Positions 36,476-46,934 of a stretch of 64,000 bases of DNA are shown piece after piece. Source of the stretch: Clarkia xantiana subsp. parviflora (Eukaryota > Streptophyta > Magnoliopsida > Myrtales > Onagraceae); assembly GCA_036873135.1 (NCBI GenBank), contig JAPTYO010000017.1:8246001-8310000 (forward strand). Reading direction: 5' to 3'. Positions within the stretch are counted from its first letter, which is position 1. Every line of letters starts with the position of its first letter. A model generated the notes under the pieces. It searched no databases. It was not told the origin of the DNA and was given only the letters and a program-made list of their open reading frames with translations. The position numbers and the translations under genes were made by a program.

Positions 36476-36999
36476 CTACTCCGGATAATGTTCGGGTATG
36501 CTATCGACGCGTGCTTCATACTACACGTGACATGTTCGACCACGGGGTCAGACTCGATTGTGCTAGGTAGAATTCTCGAGATTCGAATGGGCACAAACTT
36601 CTTCACCTCGAGCGTGTGATTGATCCCGGGAGCCTTATGAAGAGGCACCCGAAGTATCCTTATGGACTCAGAACTCATATCTAAGGTCAGACTCAATGTT
36701 CGCTTCCCGGCGTACGAGCGTAGTGCTAAAGAAAAAGGCCAAGTGAGCACGTCTTTTGAAACTGTTTGGGTTTGACTATGGTTATGAGAGATGGGGATAG
36801 TCAAGTTCACCTGTAATTCGCCGACTCTTGTATTCACTAGGTGGCCACCAGCCGGATATTAGTTGAATGTTGTGAATACTTGTACGGATGCCTTGGAGAA
36901 GTATTCCTATGTGGAAACTAGGCAGTTGGAGAATTAACAGTTGACCAGGGATACAACGTGATACAATTTAATCTTTTTAACGGGTTGATTGGAAATAAG
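36476..36999 (+). pseudogene. copia relic: 3' non-coding part, left fragment
   Basis: From about 36481 it matches the copia 3' regions at 15600-16110 and 18090-18600 (GTTCGGGTATGCT, TTGAGCGTGTGATTGATCCC-type blocks). It stops at ATAAG (36995-36999), the target site of the gypsy element that follows. It continues at 46273-46318 and 46935-47605. No protein-coding part is left. Confidence 0.8.
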
Positions 37000-37760
37000 T
37001 GTTGGATCACGGTCGAAGCTCCGTTACGTCCTTGACGGAATGCTCTGGACTCCTGGGCTCCGCGTAATCCTGCAAAAGGGGATGACCTGGGTGGTGACCC
37101 AGAATCCCTCTCCGATGCTTAAATGAGTATATGATCAATGGGGTGGCAGCAGTAATCTAAGTACGTATTAGATGATTAGCGTTTTCTGAGGTAACTTCTT
37201 CCTTTATATAGGAGGGGAAGTTACTCAGTTACCTGTGGCCGTGATTGGCCGTTTTGCTTATGATTCCGTGTATCTCGCCACGATTCCGTATATATCGTTA
37301 GGGATTCCATAGATTTCGCCCCACGCTCCGCGTATCTTACCCATACTCCGCGTATCTCGGGCACGCCCTGCGTATCTCGGGGGACTTATCTATATCTTTA
37401 ACCGTCTCCCACTACTCTATCTAGTAGGCGGGTTTCTCGGTCTTTATCCTCTGATCACAAGTCTCGACTCCTGTCGGAGACTCCAGAGTTATCTCATTCT
37501 AGGTCACCATCCAGGACCCCTTGTCTCACGGGACGGGTCCTGCCTCTGCGGGGCTTATATCAACGGGGCCTTTACTAAGGCATATCGGGGCCTACTCAGA
37601 GGCTTCTTGTCGGGAGTATTCAGCTCATACATCGGGACCGCTAAAGTCGGGACCCTTCATACTGGGCCTCTGGGCCTTCCCGGCTTTTCACGAGGCCCAC
37701 TGGACCTACTCGCCGTCCATTGGCTGTTAACGGGGCTAACGATTACATCGGAACCCATCA
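37000..37760 (-). repeat. 3' LTR of the Tat element
   Basis: It is TGTTGGATCACGG...GAACCCATCA on the plus strand. On the element's own strand it starts TGATGGGTTCC. An AAGCATCGGAGAGGGATT motif is followed by a CTGGGT/ACCCAG hairpin at about 37087-37102. Confidence 0.93.
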
Positions 37761-37772
37761 TTTGCCCCCAAG
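37761..37772 (-). promoter_or_regulatory. polypurine tract
   Basis: On the minus strand, CTTGGGGGCAAA directly precedes the 3' LTR. Confidence 0.75.
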
Positions 37773-38204
37773 ACATGGGGACTTTTAGTTCGTCGTGTCT
37801 TCCAGTTTCAGATCTTCTGACCTCGCTATCGGAGGCTTTTGTCTCTATACCTCCCGATACCGCCGTCGGAGGCTTTTATCTTCAGGCCTTTTGATATCTC
37901 CATCGGAGGCTTTTGCCTTGCGCGTGATTGTTGTACTACGGAGTTTCTTACTCATGATTACCTTGGGCCCACTAGACCCCATGGGCAGTTGCCAAATCCG
38001 AGGAGACTCCTTGGTTACTGTAGCATTAAATGCTTGGGGATAAGGAAACGACGTTTAAATCGGCGTGACTGTTGCTTTCTGAAAAAGCAGCTGTGACGTC
38101 ACTCACATCCCTTCCGTACTTGTACCCTATAATCTCGGCGATTAAGATCGTGTCTTTTCCTCTTCAACGGTCCAGATTAAGTCTGTCCAGTTTGTCTTTT
38201 TGCT

Positions 38205-38211
38205 TATAAAA
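38205..38211 (+). promoter_or_regulatory. TATA box of an antisense transcript
   Basis: TATAAAA lies about 125 bp upstream of the antisense ATG at 38330, with a pyrimidine-rich leader between them. This is a good plant core-promoter arrangement on the strand opposite to the retrotransposon. Confidence 0.5.
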
Positions 38212-38329
38212 GCTAGAACCCTGGTACTATTTTCCTTCACTGTCCCCATTTCTGGAAGCTCAACCTGATACGAATTCGAAGTTTCTTCTCCTCGTTTCTT
38301 TTGCTCTCCAGGTGATCCAAGATTCTACA

Positions 38330-38738
38330 ATGTCTGGTAGGGTTTTCTTCTCTATTGTTTGCCTTCATCTTTACTTAGCCTGATTGTGGTTTTCCGAATA
38401 AACCTAACTGTTACTTTCAATGGTTGATTTCAGACAGTGGGTTTGATTTTGAGGGAAGGAAGCCTTTCAACTTTGACTATGTTCCGAACGAAATTTTCAG
38501 CACTGCTTATGATGTAGCTCTCCGGGAATGATGTATCATTTCCACCAAAGAAGCCGATGCTCAAGGCCGGAAATGCATACCACAAGTTCAGAGTGAAGAG
38601 GAGCTGCCTCTTCATCGGAAACTCCTCGATCCCATGACCCCGATAGCCATTCCTCCAACGGCTGACCCTATGGAGCCTTCTGCCACCAACTTCGTGGACC
38701 CAGCTCCTGCTGATGCCGCCAATAAGGACCAAGCTTAA
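38330..38738 (+). pseudogene. antisense two-exon ORF between 3' LTR and pol
   Basis: Exon 1 is only 7 coding bases (ATGTCTG, 38330-38336). A GT...AG intron (38337-38433, ending TTGATTTCAG) joins to exon 2 at 38434-38738. The joined frame runs MSDSGFDFEGRKPFNFDYVP through TAYDVALRE to a TGA at 38529-38531, then stays open in frame (CIISTKEADAQGRK...) to TAA at 38736-38738. With the one stop read through it would be about 103 residues. No domain is recognised. Position and strand match the larger antisense gene at 50352-52692 and the antisense extra ORFs known in some Tat elements such as maize Grande. The exon model is an inference. Confidence 0.45.
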
Positions 38739-38984
38739 TTCCCTATATTTTTAGTCCTTGTAATTTTTCTCCTTGTATTCTCTTTATCTTTTATATCGGA
38801 ACTCTTAGGCCTTCGAGCCTTTATATAAGCAATTTCCTTCATCTTCCAACTATTTTGATTCTGATAGTCGTTTGCACTTATTTAAAGCGACTTTAAACTC
38901 ATTACTCAGAACGTTCCGATGCACCATTTAAGATGACTTAATATGTCCTTCCGACGCTTTACTCGAGATTTTACCACTTAGGGT

Positions 38985-39660
38985 TTCTTATCCAATCGGG
39001 ACTTTACCACTTAAGGTTTCTCGTCCAATCAGGACTTCACCACTTAAGGCTTCTCGTCCAAAATCGGGACTTCACCAGTTAAGGCTTCTCGTCCAAAATC
39101 GGGACTTCACCCCTTAAGGTTTCTCGTCCTTGCCTTTCAAGGCCATTTTTCACACTCCTTAGGGCTTTTATCGCGCCAAATCAGATGACTTTAATCGTAC
39201 CCTTCCAGGGCTTTTATCGCGTCTTTAACAGATGGCTTAATCGTACCCTTTAAGGCTTTTTGCCGCATCATATAGACGACTTACGCGGACCTGCTAAGGC
39301 TTTTTCGTACCCGTTAAGGCTTTTGGCCGCATCATATAGACGACTTACGCGGACCCGCTAAGGCTTTTTCGTACCCGTTAAGGCTTTTGGGCGCATCAAA
39401 TAGACGACTTAAGCGGACCCATTAGGGCCTTTTCGTACCTAGGCTTTTGGTTGCGTCATAAAGACGACTTACGCATACCCCGTAGGGCTTTTGTCCGTAC
39501 CTGTTAAGGCTTTTGGCCGCATCATATAGACGACTTACGCATACCCCGTGAGGCTTTTGTCCATACCTCGTAAGGCTTTTTTTCGCGCAATAAAGGCGAC
39601 TTACTCGTACCTCATAAGGCTTCTCGCACCTCGGAAGGCTTTTGTCGCATCCCTGAGGAC
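38985..39660. repeat. tandem repeats downstream of pol
   Basis: Two arrays: units of about 35 bp (GGGACTTCACCACTTAAGGC, TTCTCGTCCAAAATC) at 38985-39125, and units of about 65 bp (TTTTGGCCGCATCATATAGA, CGACTTACGCGGACCC) at 39180-39600. Confidence 0.8.
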
Positions 39661-39786
39661 GTCTTATTAATAATTAGAATAAATCTAGAAATAATTTGAT
39701 CGGAAGCAACTTCTTTTATTAATAACTCAAAGCTTTGCTTACATCGGATTGATAGATAACTTGCGCCATTCGCGGCGACTTAATAT

Positions 39787-41581
39787 CAAACATGATACTT
39801 CTTCAAGTGTTCGCCACTGAAGGAATGTTCAACATCTTGCCATCAAGGTCCTCTAGCTTGTATGCATTGGGTGCTGGCATCCCTACGATCTTGTAAGGTC
39901 CCTCCCATTTCGGTGATAGCTTGTTGATCCGATCTTGATGAACGAACTCGTTCCTCCGCCAAACAAGTTCTCCCACGAAGAATTGTCGGGACTTGACACG
40001 CCGATTGTAATATCGGGCTGTTGCCAGACGCATCTGAGCCAGGACTTCATCAGCCTTCCACCTCTTTTCCTCGAGCAAGTCTAAGTCTAGACGTCTCATT
40101 TCCTCGTTTGTCAGAGGCTCGTAATATTTCGCGCGATGGGACGCCACCGCTATCTCCATGGGAGCGACTGCCTCCGTTCCATAGACCAGGCCAAACGGAG
40201 TTTCCCCTGTCGATTGCTTGGGTGTTGTTCTAACAGCCCACAACACGTTTTCAAGCTCATCCAGCCAATGGCCCTGCAAGGCGTAGACTCTCTTCTTCAA
40301 GCCATCCATCACGATCTTGTTGGCTGATTCTACTTGGCCATTGGTCTGGGCATGGCGGACTGAAGCGGTCCGATGCTCGATGTTCAATTCCTCCAGGTAC
40401 TCCTTCAACTGAGCCCCATTGAACGGAGGACCATTGTCGCTAATCAACACTCGAGGGACCCCATACCGGGATATGATCTGAGTTTGAAGGAACTTGAGGA
40501 CCCGCTGTCCCGTCGTCTTGGCCAACGCCTTAGCTTCTATCCATTTCGAGAAGTAATCAATAGCCACGAGTAAATATTTGCACTGACCTTTCGCTTGGGG
40601 AAGAGGTCCCACCAAATCAATCCCCCATTGCGCGAAGGGCCAGGCACTCCTGATGGGCATCAAGTCCGCGGCGGAAGCCACGATATTTGGAGCGTACCTT
40701 TGGCATGCATCACAGGATTGGACCATCGCTGTCGCTTCCTTGTTCATCGAAGGCAAATAGTAGCCTAGGTTCAACGCCTTCCTCACGATAGATCGGGCCC
40801 CTTCATGACAGGCCGCGACTCCCTCTTGTAGCTCTCTCAGGATCCGATTTGTATCAGGCTCCGCCACGCATTTCAGGAAAGGCTTCACATGCCCCCTCTT
40901 GTATAACTGGTTGTCCACCATCGCGTATTCGTTCGCAATCCAACGCAGCCTGACAGCTGCCACTTCATCATCTGGGAGTGCCCCCGTAGTCAGGTATGTG
41001 ACCATCGGGGTCATCCAGGTGGGCTTCTCTTCCTCCGATCCTGCTTCCACGGCGCTTACCTCTGATGGATCGATGGTTGAGATGATCACTCTCTCCAGGA
41101 AATGCACCTTCCGATTCTTCTCAGGGACCACTCCCAGAGCAAACTTGCTTAAGGCGTCTGCCTCCGCATTTTCTTCCCTCGGGATTGCCTCGATATCAAA
41201 GCTTTTGAAGCTTCCCTTCAGAGTCTGCACCTCGTGCAAATACTTCCTCATTGTTGGGCTCTTGGCTTCATAGTTCCCCTGAACTTGATTCACGATCAAG
41301 CTGGCATCGCACTTCACTTTCAAATGGTTGACTCCTGTACCCTTGGCAATCTTAAGGCCTGTGATGAGAGCCTCATACTCCGCTTCATTGTTGGTGGCCT
41401 TAAACGTCAAGGCCAAGGCATACCGCAGGGGCTCGCCTCCACCGGGCGGTATCAATACGAATCCTGCCCCCGAGCCTTCTACACTCGATGAACCATCAGT
41501 GTACATCTCCCATGTGTTCTCCTCATTTGGCTGTTCTGGCTGCTCTGTTATCGGGGCTTGTTCTGCTATCGGGACCTCCAT
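39787..41581 (-). pseudogene. pol C-terminal part: second RNase H and integrase
   Basis: An open frame of 592 codons (39803-41581). Near residues 24-150 is the plant-type second RNase H with acidic residues in TDGSSS, NNEAEYEAL, CDASLIV and AEADALSK. Then the integrase zinc region (CHEGARSIVRKALNLGYY ... CDACQRY), in which the first His of HHCC appears to be Gln (ELQEG). The catalytic core follows, with D, D and E in GIDLVGPL, LISDNGPPFN and NGQVES. A single-base loss near 39825 shifts the last residues. Restoring the frame gives an end at HLKKYHV with stop 39787-39789. Upstream it is cut from RT by TAG at 41591. It processed and integrated element cDNA in the nucleus. Confidence 0.88.
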
Positions 41582-41590
41582 GGTTGCCCC

Positions 41591-43265
41591 CTATGCGGGA
41601 CCCGCTACTTCCAGATCGGGTGCCGTAGACTCAGCTATAAAATCCGCCAATGCTTGGCCCTTAATAGCAGCTCGCGGAGCAAAGTGGATACGGAACTCTG
41701 TAAGCTCGATGACCCATTTCACCAATCTCCCCGACGCCTCCGGTCGGTTCAAAAAGTGCTTCAGGGGCTGATTGGTCAACACTGTAACCTCGTGTGCATG
41801 GAAGTAAGGTCGGAGCTTACGAGCGGCAACAATCAACGCAAAAAGATACTTCTCAATAGTGGGATAATTCATTTCATGTTTGGCAAATGCCTTGCTTACA
41901 TAATATACAGGCACTTGGTTGCCTTTGACAATCTTAATCAACACAGAACTAACAGCAACATCAGAAACAACCAAATAGAGATAAAGTGGCTCGCCTGGAG
42001 CCGGTTTCGCCAACGGCGGGAGGGTACGGAGATGCTGCTTGAGCGCTTGGAATGCCTCCTCGCACTTGTCGGACCATTCAAACTTCTTGTGGGACCTTAG
42101 CACATCAAAAAATTGCATGGCTCTGTCACTCGCCTTGGATAGGAACCGATTCATCGCGGCCAACCGGCCATTCAACACTCTAACCTCCCGATGATTCTTC
42201 GGGGACTGCATCTCTTCAATTGCTCGCAGCTTCTCAGGGTTCACCTCGATTCCTCTCTGGCTCACCATGAACCCTAGAACTTCCCCGAGTTCACCCCGAA
42301 AGCACATTTGTCCGGGTTCAACCGAACCTGATGAAACCTCATCCGCTCGAACGCCGCCGCCAAGTTTTGGACGTGGTTTCCTGCCTGTCGGGACTTCACG
42401 AGCATGTCATCCACATATGTCTCCATGGTCTTCCCCAACATGTCTCCGAACAACTTGTTTACCATCCGCTGGTAAGTTGCTCCGGCATTGATCAATCCGA
42501 AGGGCATTACGTCGTAGTGGTAGACGTCGCTGTCAGCGTAAAAAGCTGTGTGGGGGGCATCCTCCTTCGCCATCTTGATCTGGTTGTACCCGGAATAGGC
42601 ATCCATGAAGCTCAACAGCTCATGTCCCGATGTGCCATCCACCAACTGGTCAATCCTCGGGAGCGGGTAGCAATCCTTCGGGCAAGCCTTGTTTAAGTCG
42701 CGGAAATCGACACACATCCGCCACTTTCCATTGCTCTTTCGTACCAGGACTGGGTTAGCGACCCACGTCTGGAATCGGAGCTCCTTGATGAATCCAGCGT
42801 CGAGCAGTCTGCCCACCTCTTGCTGGATCGCGATTCTCTTGTCCGCGCCCATCGGCCGCCTCCTCTGCGCGATAGGTTTAATCGCGGGGTCAATCTTCAG
42901 CTCGTGCACAATCACGTCGGGACTGATACCTGGCATATCACTCGGGGACCAGGCAAACAGCTCCTTGAACTCCTTCAAAAGCTCGATCAACTCTTGGGCT
43001 CTCTCCTCCGATAGAGCAGCCCCGATCTTCACCTTCCTCCGAGGTCCATCGATCTCAACTTCCTTCAGATCCTCCATGGGTCGGGACGCCAAAACTCTTC
43101 TCGAGGATCGGCATCGGTCCGCAGGACCGCCATGGCTTCCCTCCTTCTCCTTCGGGTAGCATTGACGTAACACTTTCGTGACGCCACCTGGTCGCCCTTA
43201 ACCTCTCCGACCCCATGGTCTGTCGGGAACTTCATCTTTTGGTGGACTGTCGAGGCGACTGCCAT
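41591..43265 (-). pseudogene. pol: reverse transcriptase and RNase H
   Basis: RT motifs run in order: LLDAGFIKELRFQTWVANPV, FRDLNKACPKDCYPLPRID, FMDAYSGYNQIKM, FGLINAGATYQRMVNKLF and YVDDMLVKS (catalytic DD). A one-base loss near 42290 (TTCTAGGG for an expected TTCCTAGGG) shifts the frame just before LGFMVSQRGIEVNPEK. RNase H follows, including LYLYLVVSDVAVSSVL, VYYVSKAF and LTEFRIHFAPRAAIKGQALA. The frame stops at TAG (41591-41593), ten nucleotides before the next ATG. Upstream, a second one-base loss near 43080 (three C where four are expected) separates the segment STVHQKMKFPT...CYVNATRR from RT. All motifs are intact, so decay is by frame only. Confidence 0.9.
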
Positions 43266-43900
43266 GAGAGGGTTGATGGTGGTCCTCCCGAGCGTTGTAC
43301 GTTCGCGCGGATTCTACCACGACGAAATCCACGTTCCGCCGTTCCATCTTCCAGCCACTACCAAAGTCTACTGGTAAGGTAATCATCCCCACCGGATAGG
43401 AAGTCGACCCGGAGAAGCCCACCATCGGGAAGTTCACCTGCGTCAGGTCCTTCTTCGTCTTACCCATGGCCTCCAGGGCATCCATGAAAAGAATATCGGA
43501 GGAGCTCCCTCCATCTATCAGGATCCGCTTCATCTCGAATCCGTCTACGTCCAAGGTTACGACCAGGGCATCATCGTGGGGGCTTTCCACGCCTATCAAA
43601 TCCTCCGCCGAGAAGGAAATCACCATTTCCTCCTTCAGAGTCCACGACCGGGACCTCTTGCCTAGCACCACAGCAGCGGAAATGCGAGAAGCATAATTCT
43701 CCCGAGAAGCGGAGGTGTCACCTCCCGCTGCCATTCCTCCATGAATGACGTTAATGGTCCCCCGTCTCTCCTTACGGGCACCGGAACCAGAGGGCTTCGA
43801 CTCAACCTTCTTCTTCTTCGGGGATCGATCACGGGACTTGGAACGGGAGCGCGATCGACTTTTGGAACGAGATCGGCACCTTCCCCTTCCGACGAACTCC
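43198..43900 (-). pseudogene. aspartic protease region
   Basis: The protease active-site region reads KRILIDGGSSSDILFMDALE, as usual for Tat-type elements, preceded by an Arg/Ser-rich linker and INVIHGGMAAGGD. It is out of frame with gag because of a one-base loss near 43925 (AAA where AAAA would keep ELKKEIEKLIQKGKLKEF open). Its own frame is lost near 43300 by a deletion of a few bases, so the YNAREDHHQ stretch replaces the expected [12 protein letters not shown]. Confidence 0.82.
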
Positions 43901-43901
43901 T

Positions 43902-45452
43902 TCAGCTTCCCCTTCTGGATAAGCTTTCTATCTCCTTCTTCAGCTCCCGACAGTTTTCTGTGTCGTGACCATTGGCTCTATGGTAGCGACAGTAACGATC
44001 GGAGCGGCCTCCCAGGAACTCACCTTCTTTCTTCGGGGGGTATCGGGCGAGACCCTGTCGATCCATCACAGCCAGCACGGAAGTCATCGAGCTGTTGATG
44101 GGAACAGCACGACCCTCTCGGTTTTCCTTTTTCGGGAGACGCCTATCCTCCCTTTTCTCGGGGCGACCACGGTTCCTACTTCCCTCCGATTTGTCGCTCC
44201 CTTTACGATCATCCGACAGTTTGGACGACGTCTTTCCTCTTCCCGACTTCGGAGGATCGAGCTCCCCGGCAGCAATCTTCGACTCCTTGACGTCGATTTG
44301 CTGTTTCACCCTCGCTTGCAGGGCCTCCATGCTCCACACAGCCTTCGCGGCTACACTGTGCATCAGGCCGGAACCATACGGAGCAGTAAGGTTCCGGAGG
44401 AAAGTACGGATGGTCTCACCCTCCGATATTTCTTCATCGATCTCCGCGGCACTCGCAGTGAACCGTTGGTAGTAGTACGCCAACGATTCATCTGGTCTCT
44501 GCACCACCTGGGTCAGGGACCTTACACTCTTCAGGAGACGCCTGCGGCCCTGATATTGCTTGATGAAGCGGTCGTGCATGTCCGCCCAGCACGTGATGCT
44601 TCCTGGCGGGAGGCTGAAAAACCAGGTCATGGCCCTTTCTCCCAGGGTGATTGGGAACAGCGAACATATGAGGTCATCGTTCGAAGTCCTACCCATACAG
44701 GCCTGGACAGGTCTCTGAACATGGCGAACTGGGTCCCCCTCACCATCGTATTCCTTGATGGTCGGAATACCTAGCCCGGGCGGGGCAACGGTATCTATCA
44801 GCCGCGGAACGAAAGGATGACTGGATCGATCCCTCAGCTCCGATGTCATCTGCTTCTGGTCACCCATACAGATGCTGACGATCTTCACCACCTGATCGGG
44901 GGTGATGGGGCCATTCAGGGGAATGGTCCTGTTTTGCACTGGTCCTGGGCCGTCGACCACGAATTTCTCCAAGTGCGTGGGTTCCTTACCCCTGCTCCTG
45001 GGCGGAACCTCCTGAACTTCCTGTTTTTCTGGGACCACCCTCGGAGGGGGTGGAGGTAACTCTTCTCGCGGAGGCAACTCCTCTGTCCTCATAGCAGCCT
45101 CTCTCTTGTCCAGCAAGGCCTCCATGGCAGCCAAGAACATGGGCATAGCATCTGCTACCGCCTTGGCTAACTCCGAGTTCGAAGACGACCCTTCTTCCCT
45201 TCGCAGGACTCCTTCTCCTCTACGCCCCACCGGGTTCGGGGGAGCCTCGTCCTCCTCCCTTCGCGGGATATCTTGCCTGTTCATCTCCGTGTCTCGGACT
45301 GAGACCTCATAACCATCACCATGCCCCCCTGTCTGGGAAAGAGCGGGGTTCTCACCTTGTTCAGCAACACTATCCGGCAACGGGGAATTCACAGTTCCTG
45401 CGGGACGAGAACTGCCAGCCTGAACCTGCTTCTTCTTGCCACCAGGGTCCAT
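43902..45452 (-). CDS. gag polyprotein of the Tat element (516 aa to the frameshift)
   Basis: I choose ATG at 45452 (MDPGGKKKQVQAG); the frame is open further upstream but without ATG. An acidic and proline-rich N-terminus is followed by a retrotransposon-gag capsid core at about residues 240-400, with ERAMTWFFSLPPGSITCWAD and MHDRFIKQYQGRRRLLKSV, LTQVVQRPDESLAYYYQRFT. A basic linker leads to a zinc-knuckle-like CRYHRANGHDTENC (CX2HX4HX4C) near the end. Gag forms the cytoplasmic particle and packages element RNA. The stop at 43902-43904 follows a probable one-base loss; before it gag-pol may have been a single frame. Confidence 0.9.
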   Translation of the reverse strand: MDPGGKKKQVQAGSSRPAGTVNSPLPDSVAEQGENPALSQTGGHGDGYEVSVRDTEMNRQDIPRREEDEAPPNPVGRRGEGVLRREEGSSSNSELAKAVADAMPMFLAAMEALLDKREAAMRTEELPPREELPPPPPRVVPEKQEVQEVPPRSRGKEPTHLEKFVVDGPGPVQNRTIPLNGPITPDQVVKIVSICMGDQKQMTSELRDRSSHPFVPRLIDTVAPPGLGIPTIKEYDGEGDPVRHVQRPVQACMGRTSNDDLICSLFPITLGERAMTWFFSLPPGSITCWADMHDRFIKQYQGRRRLLKSVRSLTQVVQRPDESLAYYYQRFTASAAEIDEEISEGETIRTFLRNLTAPYGSGLMHSVAAKAVWSMEALQARVKQQIDVKESKIAAGELDPPKSGRGKTSSKLSDDRKGSDKSEGSRNRGRPEKREDRRLPKKENREGRAVPINSSMTSVLAVMDRQGLARYPPKKEGEFLGGRSDRYCRYHRANGHDTENCRELKKEIESLSRRGS

Positions 45453-45487
45453 TGATCTAGTAGAAACTATCTTGAATTTTCGTAAGT

Positions 45488-45505
45488 TTCCCACAGACGG
45501 CGCCA
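45488..45505 (-). promoter_or_regulatory. primer-binding site
   Basis: On the minus strand, TGGCGCCGTCTGTGGGAA starts one base inside the 5' LTR end. This is the form typical of plant Tat elements. Confidence 0.75.
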
Positions 45506-45506
45506 A

Positions 45507-46267
45507 TGTTGGATCACGGTCGAAGCTCCGTTACGTCCTTGACGGAATGCTCTGGACTCCTGGGCTCCGCGTAATCCTGCAAAAGGGGATGACCTGGGTG
45601 GTGACCCAGAATCCCTCTCCGATGCTTAAATGAGTATATGATCAATGGGGTGGCAGCAGTAATCTAAGTACGTATTAGATGATTAGCGTTTTCTGAGGTA
45701 ACTTCTTCCTTTATAAAGGAGGGGAAGTTACTCAGTTACCTGTGGCCGTGATTGGCCGTTTTGCTTATGATTCCGTGTATCTCGCCACGATTCCGTATAT
45801 ATCGTTAGGGATTCCATAGATTTCACCCCACGCTCCGCGTATCTTACCCATACTCCGCGTATCTCGGGCACGCCCTGCGTATCTCGGGGGACTTATCTAT
45901 ATCTTTAACCGTCTCCCACTACTCTATCTAGTAGGCGGGTTTCTCGGTCTTTATCCTCTGATCACAAGTCTCGACTCCTGTCGGGGACTCCAGAATTATC
46001 TCATTCTAGGTCACCATCCAGGACCCCTTGTCTCACGGGACGGGTCCAGCCTCTGCGGGGCTTATATCAACGGGGCCTTTGCTAAGGCATATCGGGGCCT
46101 ACTCAGAGGCTTCTTGTCGGGAGTATTCAGCTCATACATCGGGACCGCTAAAGTCGGGACCCTTCATACTGGGCCTCTGGGCCTTCCAGGCTTTTCACGA
46201 GGCCCACTGGACCTACTCGCCGTCCATTGGCTGTTAACGGGGCTAACAATTACATCGGAACCCATCA
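45507..46267 (-). repeat. 5' LTR of the Tat element
   Basis: 761 bp, the same length as the 3' LTR. The eight differences I counted are all substitutions, six of them transitions or CpG-type changes. Confidence 0.93.
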
Positions 46268-46272
46268 ATAAG

Positions 46273-46318
46273 GAATAACCGTTCTGCGGTCGCTACAACA
46301 GTCCTAACAGATGAGTAG
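46273..46318 (+). pseudogene. copia relic, middle fragment
   Basis: This 46-bp piece, GAATAACCGTTCTGCGGTCG onward, matches 16121-16165 of the first copia copy. It is bounded by the Tat element to the left and a solo LTR to the right. Confidence 0.8.
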
Positions 46319-46929
46319 TGTTAGATATTTGTCCAATTCGGGTTCGTATTTACATTTCGGGCATCGCAAAATACTCCAAAACCCGTAAAAGAACTCTTCC
46401 GCGGACACCCAAGTCTAAAACGGTCCGGAATACGCGCAGTACCAGGACCGGAGGACTTCCAGATTACCTAAAGCAATCCGGACCCTGCCCGGATTGCTAA
46501 ACAATCTGGGTGGGTCCAGATTACCGATAATCTTCGCGCGCTCATCCCGATTATTTTGCCAAGTGCGAGAAGTCGGTGCATGCATAGTCCATCCTGATGA
46601 CGGTATACGTCTTCCTTCATACTGACATCAAGTCGTTCGAAACTGGGCATGATCCTTAGGTTCCCTATAAATAGGGGCCTAGGTCTCCCATTTTAGATAA
46701 CTTCCTCTTTTTTGGACTCTGGATGATCCTAGGTCCCCCCCCCCCCTCTCCCACGCTGGTTACTGCCCCTCGTGCAGGATCCGAAGTTCGAGAGTTCGAG
46801 GTCGAGAACTTGAAGATTAGTTTGAGGATTTTTTTTCAAGGATCGCGGCGTACCCGTCCTTATACACACATCCCGAGCCCGTTTGTGAAAAAGAAGCCCG
46901 AAGCTACCCAAGTGGAAGCAGACTTAACA
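46319..46929 (+). mobile_element. solo gypsy LTR (611 bp)
   Basis: It starts TGTTAGATATTTGTCC and ends CAGACTTAACA. It is flanked by a perfect AGTAG duplication (46314-46318 and 46930-46934). The U3 start (CAATTCGGGTTCGTATTTAC), the TATAAATA near 46666 and the C-run relate it to the other gypsy LTRs here. It matches the LTR starting at 63610 in the opposite orientation. A solo LTR with intact target duplication indicates intra-element LTR recombination after insertion. Confidence 0.9.
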
Positions 46930-46934
46930 AGTAG

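Larger units (their letters stand above)
37000..46267 (-). mobile_element. Ty3/gypsy Tat-lineage retrotransposon, nearly complete structure
   Basis: Both LTRs are 761 bp (37000-37760 and 45507-46267), differing at about 8 sites with no indels by eye. It has a perfect 5-bp target duplication ATAAG (36995-36999 and 46268-46272), a primer-binding site and a polypurine tract. On the minus strand the order is gag, protease, RT, RNase H, second RNase H, integrase, a tandem-repeat region, then an antisense ORF before the 3' LTR. The second RNase H upstream of integrase and the extra region before the 3' LTR are Tat-lineage traits. Reading frames carry several frameshifts and one stop, so it is not autonomous as written. 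It is inserted in a copia relic. Confidence 0.93.

Noticed and set aside
40021..43696. Several plus-strand ORFs of 60-156 codons across the Tat pol region
   Set aside because: They are reverse-strand shadows of RT, RNase H and integrase, with no independent motifs.
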